A stretch of DNA of 64,000 bases from Acidobacteriota bacterium (GCA_013289855.1 JABCZD010000005.1:248001-312000), one strand, 5' to 3'; positions 44,250 through 54,374 are shown, counted from the first letter of the stretch. A program made the numbers and translations. The notes: generated by a model from the letters alone, not told the origin.

Positions 44250-45614
44250 ATGATCCTGCGCCTCGCGAGCTCAGCGGAACGCCTTGTGGTGCTGGCGGTT
44301 GCCGTTTTATTGGCTCTTTTTCTCTGGTTTTTCAGCATTCGCGGCGCGTGGGCCGCGCATTCCGCCGCTCGGGGAACTGCGGCGGGATTCGAACGCGCCA
44401 CTCGCCTGGAACCCGGGAACGCGGAAAACTGGTATTTGCTCGGCCGCTACTGGCAATTCAATCTCGAAGATCCCGACAACGATAAGGCTATCGCCGCCTA
44501 TCGCCGGTCTTTGTCGTTTGATCCACGCTCCGCGGAAACGTACATCGACCTGGCCACCGCGTACGAAGGTCTCGACGACATCGCCGACGCTCGCGATAAT
44601 TTTCTAAAGGCCAAGAAAGCGTATCCGCTTTCCGCGGAAGTCTCCTGGAGGGTCGGCAATTTTTATCTACGCCAAGGCGAACTCGATTTGGCGTTCGCGC
44701 AAATTCGCGAGTCGGTGGAGGCCGACCCCACCCGCGGCGCCGAAGCCTTTTCCCGTTGCCTGCGTGTAGAGCCCGACGTCAAAACCGTGCTCGCCCTAGC
44801 CCTTCCTGAGAATCCCAGCGTGTATCTCGATATTATTCACGACTTATCCGACGAAGGCCGGACCAGCGATGCGTTGATCGTCTGGGACCGCCTGGCCGCC
44901 ACGAATCCAAGTTTTTCGCTCGGCGAGATCTACCCGCTTATCAACGCGCTGCGGGCCAAAAGAGAAATCGCCGATGCTGCGCGCGTATGGAAACAGTCCG
45001 TCTATTTCGCGGGTATGGGCGACGTCGGTGATCCCACCGGTTCGGTTTTATGGAATGGCGGTTTCGAATCCCCCTTCCGCAATTCCGGCTACGCGTGGTT
45101 TTTTGGCGACAATATGCGCAGCGTGCAGATTCAGCTCGACCCTCGGGAACGGCACTCTGGAATGCAGTCTCTGCGGCTGACCTTCGACGGTACGTCCGAC
45201 GTCAACTTCGCCGACGTTTGCCATATCGTCCGGGTAACGCCGCTCGGCGTTTATAAATTTTCCGCCTGGGTCCAGACTCGCGACCTCACCACCGACCAGG
45301 GCCTGCGCTTCCGCATCCAGTCCATGGGAGTGGGCGGCACCCCCGCGTACACTCCCGAAGTTCACGGAACCCAGCCGTGGACAGAAGTCGAAATTCCCTG
45401 GAACGCCGATGCTGGCGTTCAAGAAGCGCAGATATGCATCGTCAGGCTCCCCAGCGATCAGCCGGACAACCGCATACGTGGCGCGGCCTGGGTCGACGAT
45501 GTCTCGCTGGTGCCGCAATCCGCAGTGCAGGTGAATTCCACCGAAAACGTCAAGTCCTCAGGAAGCTCCAAGTCCTTGGCAGCCTCCAGACCTTCGGGAA
45601 GCGCCAAGCCATGA
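44250..45614 (+). CDS. Membrane-anchored TPR protein with C-terminal carbohydrate-binding-like domain
   Basis: A 454-residue protein. One N-terminal membrane helix (about 12-30) puts the rest outside the cytoplasm. Residues about 45-260 form TPR repeats (NAENWYLLGRYWQF, SAETYIDLATAYEGLDD, AEVSWRVGNFYLRQGELD). From about 270 a beta-sandwich (WNGGFESPFRNSGYAWFF to GAAWVDDVSLV) resembles family 4/9/22-type carbohydrate-binding modules. Such TPR proteins scaffold polysaccharide assembly complexes. It is coupled by ATGA to the O-antigen ligase gene, so a role in polymerising or tethering the glycan is likely. Confidence 0.85.
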   Translation: MILRLASSAERLVVLAVAVLLALFLWFFSIRGAWAAHSAARGTAAGFERATRLEPGNAENWYLLGRYWQFNLEDPDNDKAIAAYRRSLSFDPRSAETYIDLATAYEGLDDIADARDNFLKAKKAYPLSAEVSWRVGNFYLRQGELDLAFAQIRESVEADPTRGAEAFSRCLRVEPDVKTVLALALPENPSVYLDIIHDLSDEGRTSDALIVWDRLAATNPSFSLGEIYPLINALRAKREIADAARVWKQSVYFAGMGDVGDPTGSVLWNGGFESPFRNSGYAWFFGDNMRSVQIQLDPRERHSGMQSLRLTFDGTSDVNFADVCHIVRVTPLGVYKFSAWVQTRDLTTDQGLRFRIQSMGVGGTPAYTPEVHGTQPWTEVEIPWNADAGVQEAQICIVRLPSDQPDNRIRGAAWVDDVSLVPQSAVQVNSTENVKSSGSSKSLAASRPSGSAKP

Positions 45615-46876
45615 AGTTCCTCAGGGTTGGTATTTGCGGCCTGCTGGTGTTCGGCGTGTCCGCCCACGGAGGAGTGGAACCCTGGGCGCGTACCGTGCTG
45701 GAAAGCGGCGCCGCGCTCCTGCTCGTGGCCTGGGCCGCGTGGGTCTATCTGCATCGCGAGGAGCAAGTGGTGCTCTCTCCGCTTTTGCTTCCGCTCGGCG
45801 CCCTGGCCCTCATCGTGGCGGCCCAGTGGGTGTTTCACAAGACCGCCTCCGCCTACGATACGCGAACGGAACTGCAGTTGCTCCTGGCCGACATCATCCT
45901 GTTGTTTCTCACCGCGCAGGCCTTTCGCACCCTGGAAGACTGGAAGAAATTTGTCTGGTTCGCCATGTTTTTCGGATTCGTGGTTTGCACCTTTGGCATT
46001 CTGCAGCACCTCACCTTCAACGGCAAAATCTACTGGTTCCGCGAGATGCGTTATGGTGGCATCCCGTTTGGGCCGTACGTGAATCGCAACCACTTTGCGG
46101 CCTTTGCCGAGTTGTTCATTCCCATCCCGTTGGTGCCCCTGCTGATCGGCAAAGTGCGGCGCGAACGTCTGTTCGTAGTGGGTCTCTTGGCCGTGTTGCA
46201 GATAGCTGCGCTGCTGTTGGCCGCCTCGCGGGGTGGCATCGCGAGCTTCGGCGTGGAACTGGTGGTTCTGGTGACCTGGATAGCCATGCGCCGCCCCGGC
46301 GGGAAGCAGCTCTTGGCTGGCGGCGCCGTGCTCCTGGTGGTCGTGTTGTTGATTTCCTGGCTCGGTGTGCGACAGATCACTCAGCGCTTTTCCGCCATGC
46401 AGTCCCTGGAGATCACCTCCGGCAAACGCGCTTCGATGCGCGCAGACACCTGGCGGATTTTCCTCGATCATCCCGTTCTTGGCACTGGCCTGGGCACCAT
46501 TCAGGTCGTATTTCCACCCTACGAAAGCCTTTATGATGGCAAGATAGTTAACCATACGCACAACGATTACCTTGAGGCCCTCGCGGAAACCGGCATTCTT
46601 GGCGGCCTGTGCTGTGCGTGGTTTCTCGGCGCCTTTTTTGCCAATGCCCTTCCTCGCGCCGCGCCCGCGAACCGCTCTTTCGCGGCGGCCCTGCAGTTCT
46701 CCGCGCTTCTGGGCTGCCTGGGATTTCTCGTGCATAGTCTGTGGGACTTCAACCTGCACATTCCCATCAACGCCACCTTGTTCTTTGTGTGGAGTTATCT
46801 GGCCACCGCCAAAATCGATACCACCGTCGCCGTCCCCGTAGAGGGCCGATTTCGTGCACGCCGGCGAAATTCGTAA
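45611..46876 (+). CDS. O-antigen ligase/polymerase (Wzy_C family)
   Basis: A polytopic protein of 421 residues with about 10-12 membrane helices. The long periplasmic loop carries RFSAMQSLEITSGKRASMR and HNDYLEALAETGILGG, the motif region that defines the Wzy_C/WaaL family; the earlier NRNHFAAFAELFIPI is also typical. It would link lipid-bound or growing sugar chains, either polymerising repeat units or attaching them to an acceptor. It starts inside the stop of the TPR gene. Whether it is a ligase or polymerase cannot be settled from sequence alone. Confidence 0.88.
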   Translation: MKFLRVGICGLLVFGVSAHGGVEPWARTVLESGAALLLVAWAAWVYLHREEQVVLSPLLLPLGALALIVAAQWVFHKTASAYDTRTELQLLLADIILLFLTAQAFRTLEDWKKFVWFAMFFGFVVCTFGILQHLTFNGKIYWFREMRYGGIPFGPYVNRNHFAAFAELFIPIPLVPLLIGKVRRERLFVVGLLAVLQIAALLLAASRGGIASFGVELVVLVTWIAMRRPGGKQLLAGGAVLLVVVLLISWLGVRQITQRFSAMQSLEITSGKRASMRADTWRIFLDHPVLGTGLGTIQVVFPPYESLYDGKIVNHTHNDYLEALAETGILGGLCCAWFLGAFFANALPRAAPANRSFAAALQFSALLGCLGFLVHSLWDFNLHIPINATLFFVWSYLATAKIDTTVAVPVEGRFRARRRNS

Positions 46877-46929
46877 GCGCCACAAACGTTTTCGATGTGT
46901 ATAATCACACTTGGGGGATCTCTATCCGT

Positions 46930-48111
46930 ATGCTGTTGGGCCGCCTAGGTAGACCGACTGTCTCGTGCCTTGCCGGGGCCACGCTGGGGCTCGTGTTTCT
47001 TGCTTCACCCGTTGTGGCGCAGACCGTCGTCGATACGGCCCAGCAAGCCAATGAGCGAATCAAGGAAATGTCTGCTCAAGTAGCAAAATCCGGCCCGCAC
47101 GATTACATAATTGGTAACGGCGACCTGCTCGAATTCGAAGTATTCGATGTGAAAGAGCTTAGTCGCGAAGTGCGCGTCAGCCAGACCGGCACCATCGGCA
47201 TTCCGCTGGTTCCGGTGCGTTTGTACGTTGCTGGTTTGACGGAAACGCAAGCCGAGCAGAAAATCGCGGAAGTTCTCGAGGCCAATGGGCTCGTTACTAA
47301 CGCGGCCGTCACGGTGACGGTGAAGGATCACAAGAGCAAACCGATCACTATCGTTGGCGCCGTTGCCCATCCCATGGTGTATCAGGCCGAACGTCAGGTG
47401 ACGCTCCTCGAAGTTCTGGCGGAAGCGGGCGGTATATCCAATGACGCGGGCGACAGCGTGATCATCACCCGTCCAGCAAACGGGCAGTCGCCGGAGACTC
47501 CGGAACCTCCGGTCATCGGACCGGAAGACTCGATATCCAATTCCTCTGCGCCGAATTCTGCGCCGCCAAATTCAGACCCTGCAAAAACTCCCATGGCAGC
47601 AACCGCTTTGGCGGGCTCGCCAACCAGCGCCTCGTCCTCCGCGGCCCCGTCTCCCGCGTGGGCCCGAAATAACATGACGATTAACCTTAGAGATCTCGTG
47701 GAACTCGGTGACACTACAAACAACGTGGTTTTGCAAGCAGGCGATATTGTCACCGTTCCGCACGCCGGAATCGTCTACGTGCTGGGCGCCGTGAGCCGGC
47801 CGGGCGGCTACATACTTTCCAGCGACCGCACGGAAGTCAGCACGCTGAAAATACTGGCGTTAGCTGGAGGAATGACGCCCACCGCGAAGTCCGATCACGC
47901 CATCATTATTCGCAAAAATGATCAAGGCCAGCAAAACGACGTTGAAGTGGATCTGAAGAAGGTGCTGAAGCGGGAAACCGAAGACGTGCAACTGCTTCCG
48001 AGCGATATTCTATACGTTCCGGATAGTCGCGCGAAACAAGCGCTATTACGCGCGGCTGAGATTGGCATCATTATCGGCACGGCCGTCGCGCTTTACCGAG
48101 TGGCATATTAA
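46930..48111 (+). CDS. Polysaccharide export outer-membrane protein (Wza family)
   Basis: A 393-residue exported protein: signal peptide (about 1-30, ASPVVAQ), the Poly_export domain (about 55-140, DYIIGNGDLLEFEVFDVKEL and VRVSQTGTIGIPLVP), then SLBB domains (VGAVAHPMVYQAER and VLGAVSRPGGYILS). A Pro/Ala/Ser-rich insert (about 185-245) splits the first SLBB region and is unusual. The end LRAAEIGIIIGTAVALYRV is hydrophobic. There is no lipobox Cys. It would form the channel for the glycan. A TATAAT lies at 46900-46905 but without a good -35. Wzc follows after six bases. Confidence 0.92.
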   Translation: MLLGRLGRPTVSCLAGATLGLVFLASPVVAQTVVDTAQQANERIKEMSAQVAKSGPHDYIIGNGDLLEFEVFDVKELSREVRVSQTGTIGIPLVPVRLYVAGLTETQAEQKIAEVLEANGLVTNAAVTVTVKDHKSKPITIVGAVAHPMVYQAERQVTLLEVLAEAGGISNDAGDSVIITRPANGQSPETPEPPVIGPEDSISNSSAPNSAPPNSDPAKTPMAATALAGSPTSASSSAAPSPAWARNNMTINLRDLVELGDTTNNVVLQAGDIVTVPHAGIVYVLGAVSRPGGYILSSDRTEVSTLKILALAGGMTPTAKSDHAIIIRKNDQGQQNDVEVDLKKVLKRETEDVQLLPSDILYVPDSRAKQALLRAAEIGIIIGTAVALYRVAY

Positions 48112-48117
48112 AGGACC

Positions 48118-50451
48118 ATGGACGATCATAAAATAATTCCGCGTGACCACTCCTCCAACGGTTCCACCGTTGCCGTCGAGCTCGACCGTCTTCCGAATTG
48201 GGAACTCTCCCCTCGCGAGCCGCACCTTTACGATTATTTGTTGATTCTCCGCAAGCACCAGTGGCTGATTTTGTCTTTCGTGCTCGCCGTGGTCACCATC
48301 GTCTCCGTCGCTACTTTTAAGATGCAGCCAGTGTACGTGGCCACCGCGCGCATTGAAATCGACCGCGAAAATTCCAATATTCTGCCCTTCCAGGGCAACG
48401 ATTCGTACGATGCGGCCATGGATCTCGATAACTATATCGAAACGCAGTCCAAGGTCCTCACCAGCGAGACGCTGGCGCTGCAAACGATTCGCAACACTGG
48501 GCTCAGCGCGCGTCCGGAGTTTTCTGGCGCTTCCGGACCTTCCGAAGCGGTGGCCATTGGCAGCTTGGCGAATCAGAAGCGGCCGCCCGAGCTTGGAGAG
48601 TTTTTGGGCAGTCTCAGCGTCCGGCGCGTCCCTTCGAGCCGCCTCCTGGACGTCAGCTTCGAATCCACCGATCCGGTGCTGGCCGCCAAGATCGTCAACG
48701 CTCACCTGGAAACGTTCGTGGAACAGAATTTCCGCAGCCGCTACGAAGCTACCACGCAGGCTTCCACCTGGCTTGCCGATCAGCTCGATGAGTTAAAAGT
48801 TAAAGTCCAAAAGTCCGAAGATGCGCGCATCGCCTACGAGCGGCAAAATCAAATTTGGTCGTTGGACGATAAATCTAACATCACCACGCAACGGCTCGCC
48901 GACGTCAACAAGGAATTGACGGATGTGCAGACCGAGCGCATGAAAAAAGAGTCGCTTTACGAGTTTGTGAAAGCCGGGGATTTGGATTCCGTTTCGCAAG
49001 TTCAGAACAATACTTTTCTCATGGACATGATTCGCAAGCGCGGCGAAGTGAATACCGAGTACAACGACGCCTTGAGCCAGTATGGGCCCAACTTTCCCAA
49101 AGTTCTACGGTTGCAGGCGCAGTTGAAAGAGTTCGACCAGACTCTCGCGAAGCAAAAACAGAACATTGTCAATGGCCTCGAGAGCGACTATCGCGAGGCT
49201 CGCCAGCGTGAAACGCTGCTCACGGAGGCCCTCGAACAACAGAAAGCCGATGTCAACGCCATGTCGGAAAAGCTTGTGGAATACAACATTCTCAAGCGCG
49301 AAGCCGAAACCAACAAAGCCCTCTACGACGGGCTGCTCACCAAGCTGAAAGAGGCTGGCATTACCGCGGGCCTGCGTTCTTCCAATATTCGCATTGTCGA
49401 TCCCGCGATGATTCCTTCCTATCCTTCGCGTCCTGCCAAGGCCCGCAACGTCGCGCTGGCTTTCCTGGTTGGCCTGGTGGGCGGGATTGGCCTCGCGCTC
49501 ATGCGCGAATACATGGACAATACCGTTAAGACTCCCGACGACGTCGAGACTTTGGCGCGCTTGCCTTCCTTGGCGGTTGTGCCCCAGTTTACTGGCTCGA
49601 ATGGCGCCGGCAAGCGCGCAGGTTTGCTACAGGGATTCGCTTCGCCTTCCAACGGGAACGAAAAGCGCATCGAGCTGGTGGCGCAACACTTGCCAAAATC
49701 CCAGATGTCGGAAGCCTTTCGCGCGCTGCGCACCTCTTTGCTGTTATCCCAGGCTGGACACCCCCCGCAGGTAATTCTGGTTACCAGTGCGCTCCCGCGC
49801 GAAGGAAAAACCACCGCCGCGGCGAATCTTGCCGTCACGTTGGCGCAGCTTGGCGACAGCACTGTGCTAGTGGATGCGGACCTTCGCAAACCCGGCGTGG
49901 GTCGTTTGTTGAACATGACCGGAGGAAAATACGCCGGCCTGAGTTCGTATCTCGCGGGCGTCAGCAGCCTCGATTTGGTCAGCGTTCCGCATCCTTCGAT
50001 TCCCAATCTTGTCGCTATTCCGACCGGTCCCTTGCCGCCAAATCCCGCGGATTTGCTGTCCTCCAGCAAGCTGACCGAAGCGATCGCCGAGCTCCGCACC
50101 AAATTTAAATTTATTGTGATCGATTCGCCCCCGGTCATGGCTGCCACGGACGCGGTAATCCTTTCCGTGCAGTGCGATGGCGTGTTGCTGGTAGTTCGCA
50201 GCGGTGAAACGCCGAAAGAAGCCTTCACGCGCACGCGCGATTTGCTGACCAGCGTCAAGTGCCATCTGCTCGGCGTGGTGCTCAACGCCGTTGATTCCAG
50301 CGCCCCGGATTATTACTACTCCTATCGTTATTACCCATACTCTTACGGATACGGTCCGCAGGAATCGATGGACACGCCGCACCAGCAAGACACTCACGTC
50401 GTCCCGCAAAGTAGTTCCCGCGATCACGACGAAGACTCGGAAACCCTTTAA
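48118..50451 (+). CDS. Wzc-like polysaccharide co-polymerase with BY-kinase domain
   Basis: A 777-residue inner-membrane protein joining a Wzz-type chain-length domain to a tyrosine autokinase. A first membrane helix (about 47-68), a periplasmic coiled coil (about 200-420, GNVR-type) and a second helix (about 440-460) precede the kinase. The kinase has SALPREGKTTAAANLA (Walker A), VLVDADLRKPGVG (A prime) and FIVIDSPPVMAATDA (Walker B). A C-terminal tyrosine cluster (YYYSYRYYPYSYGYG) is the autophosphorylated tail, followed here by about 30 polar residues. Its phosphorylation cycle would control chain length through the Wza channel. Confidence 0.94.
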   Translation: MDDHKIIPRDHSSNGSTVAVELDRLPNWELSPREPHLYDYLLILRKHQWLILSFVLAVVTIVSVATFKMQPVYVATARIEIDRENSNILPFQGNDSYDAAMDLDNYIETQSKVLTSETLALQTIRNTGLSARPEFSGASGPSEAVAIGSLANQKRPPELGEFLGSLSVRRVPSSRLLDVSFESTDPVLAAKIVNAHLETFVEQNFRSRYEATTQASTWLADQLDELKVKVQKSEDARIAYERQNQIWSLDDKSNITTQRLADVNKELTDVQTERMKKESLYEFVKAGDLDSVSQVQNNTFLMDMIRKRGEVNTEYNDALSQYGPNFPKVLRLQAQLKEFDQTLAKQKQNIVNGLESDYREARQRETLLTEALEQQKADVNAMSEKLVEYNILKREAETNKALYDGLLTKLKEAGITAGLRSSNIRIVDPAMIPSYPSRPAKARNVALAFLVGLVGGIGLALMREYMDNTVKTPDDVETLARLPSLAVVPQFTGSNGAGKRAGLLQGFASPSNGNEKRIELVAQHLPKSQMSEAFRALRTSLLLSQAGHPPQVILVTSALPREGKTTAAANLAVTLAQLGDSTVLVDADLRKPGVGRLLNMTGGKYAGLSSYLAGVSSLDLVSVPHPSIPNLVAIPTGPLPPNPADLLSSSKLTEAIAELRTKFKFIVIDSPPVMAATDAVILSVQCDGVLLVVRSGETPKEAFTRTRDLLTSVKCHLLGVVLNAVDSSAPDYYYSYRYYPYSYGYGPQESMDTPHQQDTHVVPQSSSRDHDEDSETL

Positions 50452-50460
50452 GGAGACCAC

Positions 50461-51468
50461 GTGCGGTATTTAATCACTGGCGGCGCAGGATTTATAGGTT
50501 CGCATTTGGCCGAGCGCCTTCTGGATCGCGGCGACCACGTAGTCTTGCTGGACAATCTCTCCACCGGCAGCGTCGAAAATATTCGCCATCTAAAATCCAA
50601 CGAACGCATGCAGCATCATTTCGACGACATCGAAAATCGCCAATTGGTTGCCGAACTGGTGGACGATGCCGATATCGTGGTGCACCTGGCGGCCGCCGTC
50701 GGCGTCAAATTGATTGTCGAAAGCCCTGTTCGCACCATTGAAACCAATGTCAATGGCACGCAGATGATTCTGGAGGCCGCCTGTAAGAAGCGCAAGCTGG
50801 TGCTTACTGCCTCCACCTCCGAAGTCTACGGCAAGAATACCAACGTGCCGTTCCACGAAGACGCCGACCTCGTGCTCGGCTCCACCACCAAAGGGCGCTG
50901 GAGCTACGCCGCGTCCAAAGCCCTCGACGAATTCCTCGCTCTTTCGTATTGGAAAGAAAAACGCTTGCCCGTCATCGTCGTGCGGTTATTCAACACCGTG
51001 GGCCCGCGGCAAACTGGCCGTTACGGCATGGTGCTGCCAAACTTCGTCAAGTCCGCGCTGGATCTGGCGCCCATCCAGGTCTACGGCAACGGGAAGCAAT
51101 CGCGTTGTTTCTGTGATGTGCGCGACACCGTGGAAAGCCTCATTCGCCTAATGGACACCGAAAAATCCATCGGAGAAGTCGTCAATGTCGGCAACACTGA
51201 AGAAGTCTCCATCGAAGAACTGGCGAAGTTGGTCAAACAGCGCACCGCCAGCTCGTCCGCCATCGAATTCGTTCCCTACGACAAGGCCTACGAGCCCGGT
51301 TTTGAAGACATGATGCGCCGTGTCCCCAACGTCGATAAGCTTCACTCGCTGACCGGCTTCCGCCCGCAAACTTCCCTCAACGAAATTATCGACCGCGTCA
51401 CCACCTTCTTTCGCGAGAGGAACTCCCGGCCTGCCACCGCCAGGATGGCCAGCACTACTGCCGTATGA
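50461..51468 (+). CDS. NAD-dependent sugar-nucleotide epimerase/dehydratase (extended SDR)
   Basis: A 335-residue short-chain dehydrogenase acting on a nucleotide sugar. The Rossmann start YLITGGAGFIGSHLAERLL, catalytic WSYAASKALDEF (Tyr-x-x-x-Lys) and the substrate region FNTVGPRQTGRYGMVLPNFV fit the UDP-glucose epimerase / UDP-glucuronate decarboxylase / UDP-N-acetyl group. The exact product cannot be named. It starts with GTG after AAGGAGA, nine bases behind the Wzc stop, and ends the wza-wzc unit before the terminator at 51498. Confidence 0.9.
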   Translation: MRYLITGGAGFIGSHLAERLLDRGDHVVLLDNLSTGSVENIRHLKSNERMQHHFDDIENRQLVAELVDDADIVVHLAAAVGVKLIVESPVRTIETNVNGTQMILEAACKKRKLVLTASTSEVYGKNTNVPFHEDADLVLGSTTKGRWSYAASKALDEFLALSYWKEKRLPVIVVRLFNTVGPRQTGRYGMVLPNFVKSALDLAPIQVYGNGKQSRCFCDVRDTVESLIRLMDTEKSIGEVVNVGNTEEVSIEELAKLVKQRTASSSAIEFVPYDKAYEPGFEDMMRRVPNVDKLHSLTGFRPQTSLNEIIDRVTTFFRERNSRPATARMASTTAV

Positions 51469-51497
51469 TTTCCGAATACGGTCGCGGCGTGCGCCGT

Positions 51498-51530
51498 GGC
51501 GGGCTGTGGATTAGCCCGTCAATTTTTCTT
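51498..51530 (+). terminator. Terminator after the wza-wzc-SDR unit
   Basis: An 8-bp stem with one G-T pair (51498-51505 with 51513-51520), seven-base loop, then AATTTTTCTT. It lies 29 bases after the SDR stop. Confidence 0.7.
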
Positions 51531-51677
51531 AAAAATTGTTACTATCTTTCCAGTAAATTTGTTTGTAGCTAGAACTCCAGGGGCGCGCGCCGCGTACCAG
51601 AGTTGCGCCTGAAAGTTTACGGCGACGCACCCGCCCCCTACTTCGCCCAAGCGGCTCATGAAAGTTGACTGAGATCG

Positions 51678-53174
51678 TTGATCGATCGAACTAAAAAATC
51701 GTCAATCTACGCGCCGCTGCAACAGGACCGCCGCCCGGAGTACTGGCTCGGGGCCCTGTTCCTTTTCTCTCTGCTGCTGATGAATCCCTGGGTGCGTGGT
51801 GATGGCGTAGGATATTACGCTTATTTACGTGCTCCGATCATTGAGCACAGCCTGAATTTCGAAAACGACTACCGCTACGCCAACGCCAGCTTCCGTGGGC
51901 CGCGGCTAGACGAAAATGGCAACCTCAAGCCGGAACTTCGCACCCCGACCGGCCATCTTGAAAATCATTTCACCGTGGGCCCAGCGATTCTCTGGAGCCC
52001 GTTCTTTATCCTCGCGCACGGCGGAGTCTTGCTGGCGCGTGCCATGGGTTCCTCCGTCGCCGCCGATGGTTTTTCTTCTCCGTATCGTCTGGCGATGGCC
52101 TTCGCCACCGCCCTTTACGGCTTTCTCGCTCTGTTGCTGGCGTTTCGCCTCAGCAGCCAATACGTCGACCAGTGGTCTGCCTTGTTCGCCACCATAGCTG
52201 TCTGGTGGGCCAGCTCGCTACCCGTCTACATGTACTTCAACCCGTCTTGGTCGCACGCGCTTTCGGCTTTCGTGGTCGCGTTTTTTCTGTGGTTCTGGCA
52301 CCAGACCCGCTCCAAGCGCACCATCCTGCAGTGGCTGTTCCTCGGCGCATGGACTGGCTTAATGCTCGATGTCTACTACCCCAACGCCATGGTCCTAATC
52401 GTCCTAGTCATCGAAGCCCTGCGCCAATACAGCGCCGCCTTTCGTGCTTCCGAGTCAACGGACCCGCGGCCAGCCCTCCCAACCCGACTGGCGCGCTTGC
52501 TCGCCAACCACCTTCTCTACCTCGCCGCCGCATTCGTTTGCTTTCTCCCCACTTTGATCGCACACCGCATCATTTACGGGGACGCCCTCGAATCCGGCTA
52601 CGTTCCCCTCAGCAACTGGCTCTGGCGCTCGCCCGTGCTCCTCGCCGTGCTCTTCTCCTCCAATCACGGCCTGCTATCCTGGACGCCTATCCTTATCCTC
52701 GCGCTCATCGGTCTCGCACTGTTCTGGCGCCGCACTCCCGCGGTCGGCGGACCGTTCGCCGCCGCTGTTCTGGCTTTCTATCTTTTCATCGCCTGCTATC
52801 CAGACTGGGCCGGCATCTCCTCTTACGGCAATCGCTTTTTTGTTTCACTCACGATCCTCTTCGTCCTCGGCCTTGCCGTTTTTCTTGACGCTCTCGCCCG
52901 CCTCTTCTCCAGCCGCCGCGCCGCGCTCGTCGCCGTCTCTGTCTTGCTCGGCATCTTCATGCTTTGGAACGCCGGCCTGATGTTTCAGTGGGGCTCGCAC
53001 CTGGTGCCCGCTCGTGGTCCCATCTCGTTCCCGGAAATGATCCACAACCAGTTCTACGTCGTCCCGGGTCAGCTTTCCGGCAAACTCGAAACCTATCTCT
53101 TCAGGCGCCGCAAACTCATGCAGCAAATCGAAGAGGGAGACATGCAGCAGATGCAACAGCAACCACCGCCTTGA
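51678..53174 (+). CDS. Polytopic membrane protein, GT-C glycosyltransferase-like
   Basis: A 498-residue protein with about 11 membrane helices. The first periplasmic loop has WVRGDGVGYYAYLRAPIIEH, an acidic motif typical of GT-C enzymes (family 39 style) that use lipid-linked sugars. The rest shows no diagnostic motif, and the C-terminal end is Gln-rich. It starts with TTG at 51678; no ATG or GTG is available before the first helix. In this setting it may add a sugar or lipid-linked residue to the glycan. Could also be a flippase-like protein; function is uncertain. Confidence 0.72.
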   Translation: MIDRTKKSSIYAPLQQDRRPEYWLGALFLFSLLLMNPWVRGDGVGYYAYLRAPIIEHSLNFENDYRYANASFRGPRLDENGNLKPELRTPTGHLENHFTVGPAILWSPFFILAHGGVLLARAMGSSVAADGFSSPYRLAMAFATALYGFLALLLAFRLSSQYVDQWSALFATIAVWWASSLPVYMYFNPSWSHALSAFVVAFFLWFWHQTRSKRTILQWLFLGAWTGLMLDVYYPNAMVLIVLVIEALRQYSAAFRASESTDPRPALPTRLARLLANHLLYLAAAFVCFLPTLIAHRIIYGDALESGYVPLSNWLWRSPVLLAVLFSSNHGLLSWTPILILALIGLALFWRRTPAVGGPFAAAVLAFYLFIACYPDWAGISSYGNRFFVSLTILFVLGLAVFLDALARLFSSRRAALVAVSVLLGIFMLWNAGLMFQWGSHLVPARGPISFPEMIHNQFYVVPGQLSGKLETYLFRRRKLMQQIEEGDMQQMQQQPPP

Positions 53175-53342
53175 TCGCGTGCTCGGCTGGAAACTCTTCG
53201 CGTCTGCCGCTATAGCCTCTCTCGCGCCCTTTTGTATCTCTGGTACTCTAAGGACTTGCAAGCGCTCCCGAGAGCGTCACCGCATTACGTGATTTCGCGC
53301 CAGTCTTAGCGATTACCGTTTGGGAAGGTGCAAGCAACTCTG

Positions 53343-54278
53343 ATGGCCTCGGTCACCTCACGCTCGTCCGACGAACCCTTGCCCAACCCCCGTCTGCCTG
53401 AAAACGCTCCCGCCACCGTGCCGCAAAATCTTGCCGCGCCTACTGCCGCCGCCCGCCCCGCCGTCATCACCCGCATCGCCCCGCCCCGCGGCTGGTTTGA
53501 CCTTCGCCTCTCCGAGCTCTGGGCCTATCGCGAACTCCTCTATTTCTTCATCTGGCGCGACGTCAAAGTCCGCTACAAGCAAACCGTCATCGGCGTAGCC
53601 TGGGTCGTCATCCAGCCGCTCTTAACCATGGGCGTTTTTACATTGTTTTTCGGCCGCCTCGCCAAGCTCCCCTCCGACGGCCTCCCCTATCCCGTTTTCT
53701 ATTTCTCCGCCCTCGTCCCGTGGACCTATTTCGCCACCGCCCTGCAGAGTTGCACCAACGTCGTGGTGGAAAATCAGCGCGTCATCACCAAAGTTTATTT
53801 CCCGCGCCTCGTCCTCCCCATCTCCCCGGTCCTGTCCGGCCTGGTGGACTTCGCCATCGGCTTTGTGGTCCTCATGATCGTCGTGGCTTTCTACAATTTC
53901 CGCCCCACCCCAGCCATCTTATGGCTGCCCGCATTCCTGCTGCTCGCGCTCCTCACCGCTCTAGGCGTCGGCCTGTGGATGTCCGCGCTGAACGCTCTCT
54001 ACCGCGACGTCCGCTACATTGTTCCCTTTCTGATGCAGTTCTGGATGTTCGCCTCGCCGGTTGCCTATCCCAGTTCGCTCGTCCCGCAGCGTTACCGTTG
54101 GCTCTACGGCCTCAACCCCATGGCTGGCGTCATCGACGGCTTCCGCTGGGCCATCACCGGTCACGGCCAACCCCCCGGTCCACAACTACTCGCCAGCACC
54201 GCCGCCGTCCTCGTAATCCTCGTCGGCGGCCTGCTCTTCTTCCAACGCATGGAGGGCGCCATTGCCGACCGCGTCTAA
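53343..54278 (+). CDS. ABC-2 polysaccharide exporter permease (Wzm-like)
   Basis: A membrane component of an ABC glycan exporter. The cytoplasmic N-terminus is long and Pro/Ala-rich (about 55 residues). YFFIWRDVKVRYKQTVIGVAW is the conserved coupling-helix region of Wzm/TagG proteins. Six membrane helices follow, with RRYIVPF-type and FWMFASPVAYP segments in the last loop. The ATPase partner is not adjacent: it lies about 2 kb away after a methyltransferase and an acyltransferase. The start may be ATG 53343 or GTG 53328. Exports undecaprenyl-linked chains across the inner membrane. Confidence 0.9.
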   Translation: MASVTSRSSDEPLPNPRLPENAPATVPQNLAAPTAAARPAVITRIAPPRGWFDLRLSELWAYRELLYFFIWRDVKVRYKQTVIGVAWVVIQPLLTMGVFTLFFGRLAKLPSDGLPYPVFYFSALVPWTYFATALQSCTNVVVENQRVITKVYFPRLVLPISPVLSGLVDFAIGFVVLMIVVAFYNFRPTPAILWLPAFLLLALLTALGVGLWMSALNALYRDVRYIVPFLMQFWMFASPVAYPSSLVPQRYRWLYGLNPMAGVIDGFRWAITGHGQPPGPQLLASTAAVLVILVGGLLFFQRMEGAIADRV

Positions 54279-54311
54279 CTCGGCAGCCGTTGCCTCCTGG
54301 GTTTCGGGTGC

Positions 54312-54348
54312 CCCACCCTTGGTTTGTAAGGGTGGGTCTTTCTTTTTT
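54312..54348 (+). terminator. Terminator-like element F, copy 1
   Basis: CCCACCCTT (54312-54320) and AAGGGTGGG (54328-54336) form a 9-bp stem with loop GGTTTGT, then TCTTTCTTTTTT. A near-identical copy is at 56241-56276. It is 34 bases after the Wzm stop. Confidence 0.8.
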
Positions 54349-54374
54349 GGCTCCGACGCATGGGTACCGTACCC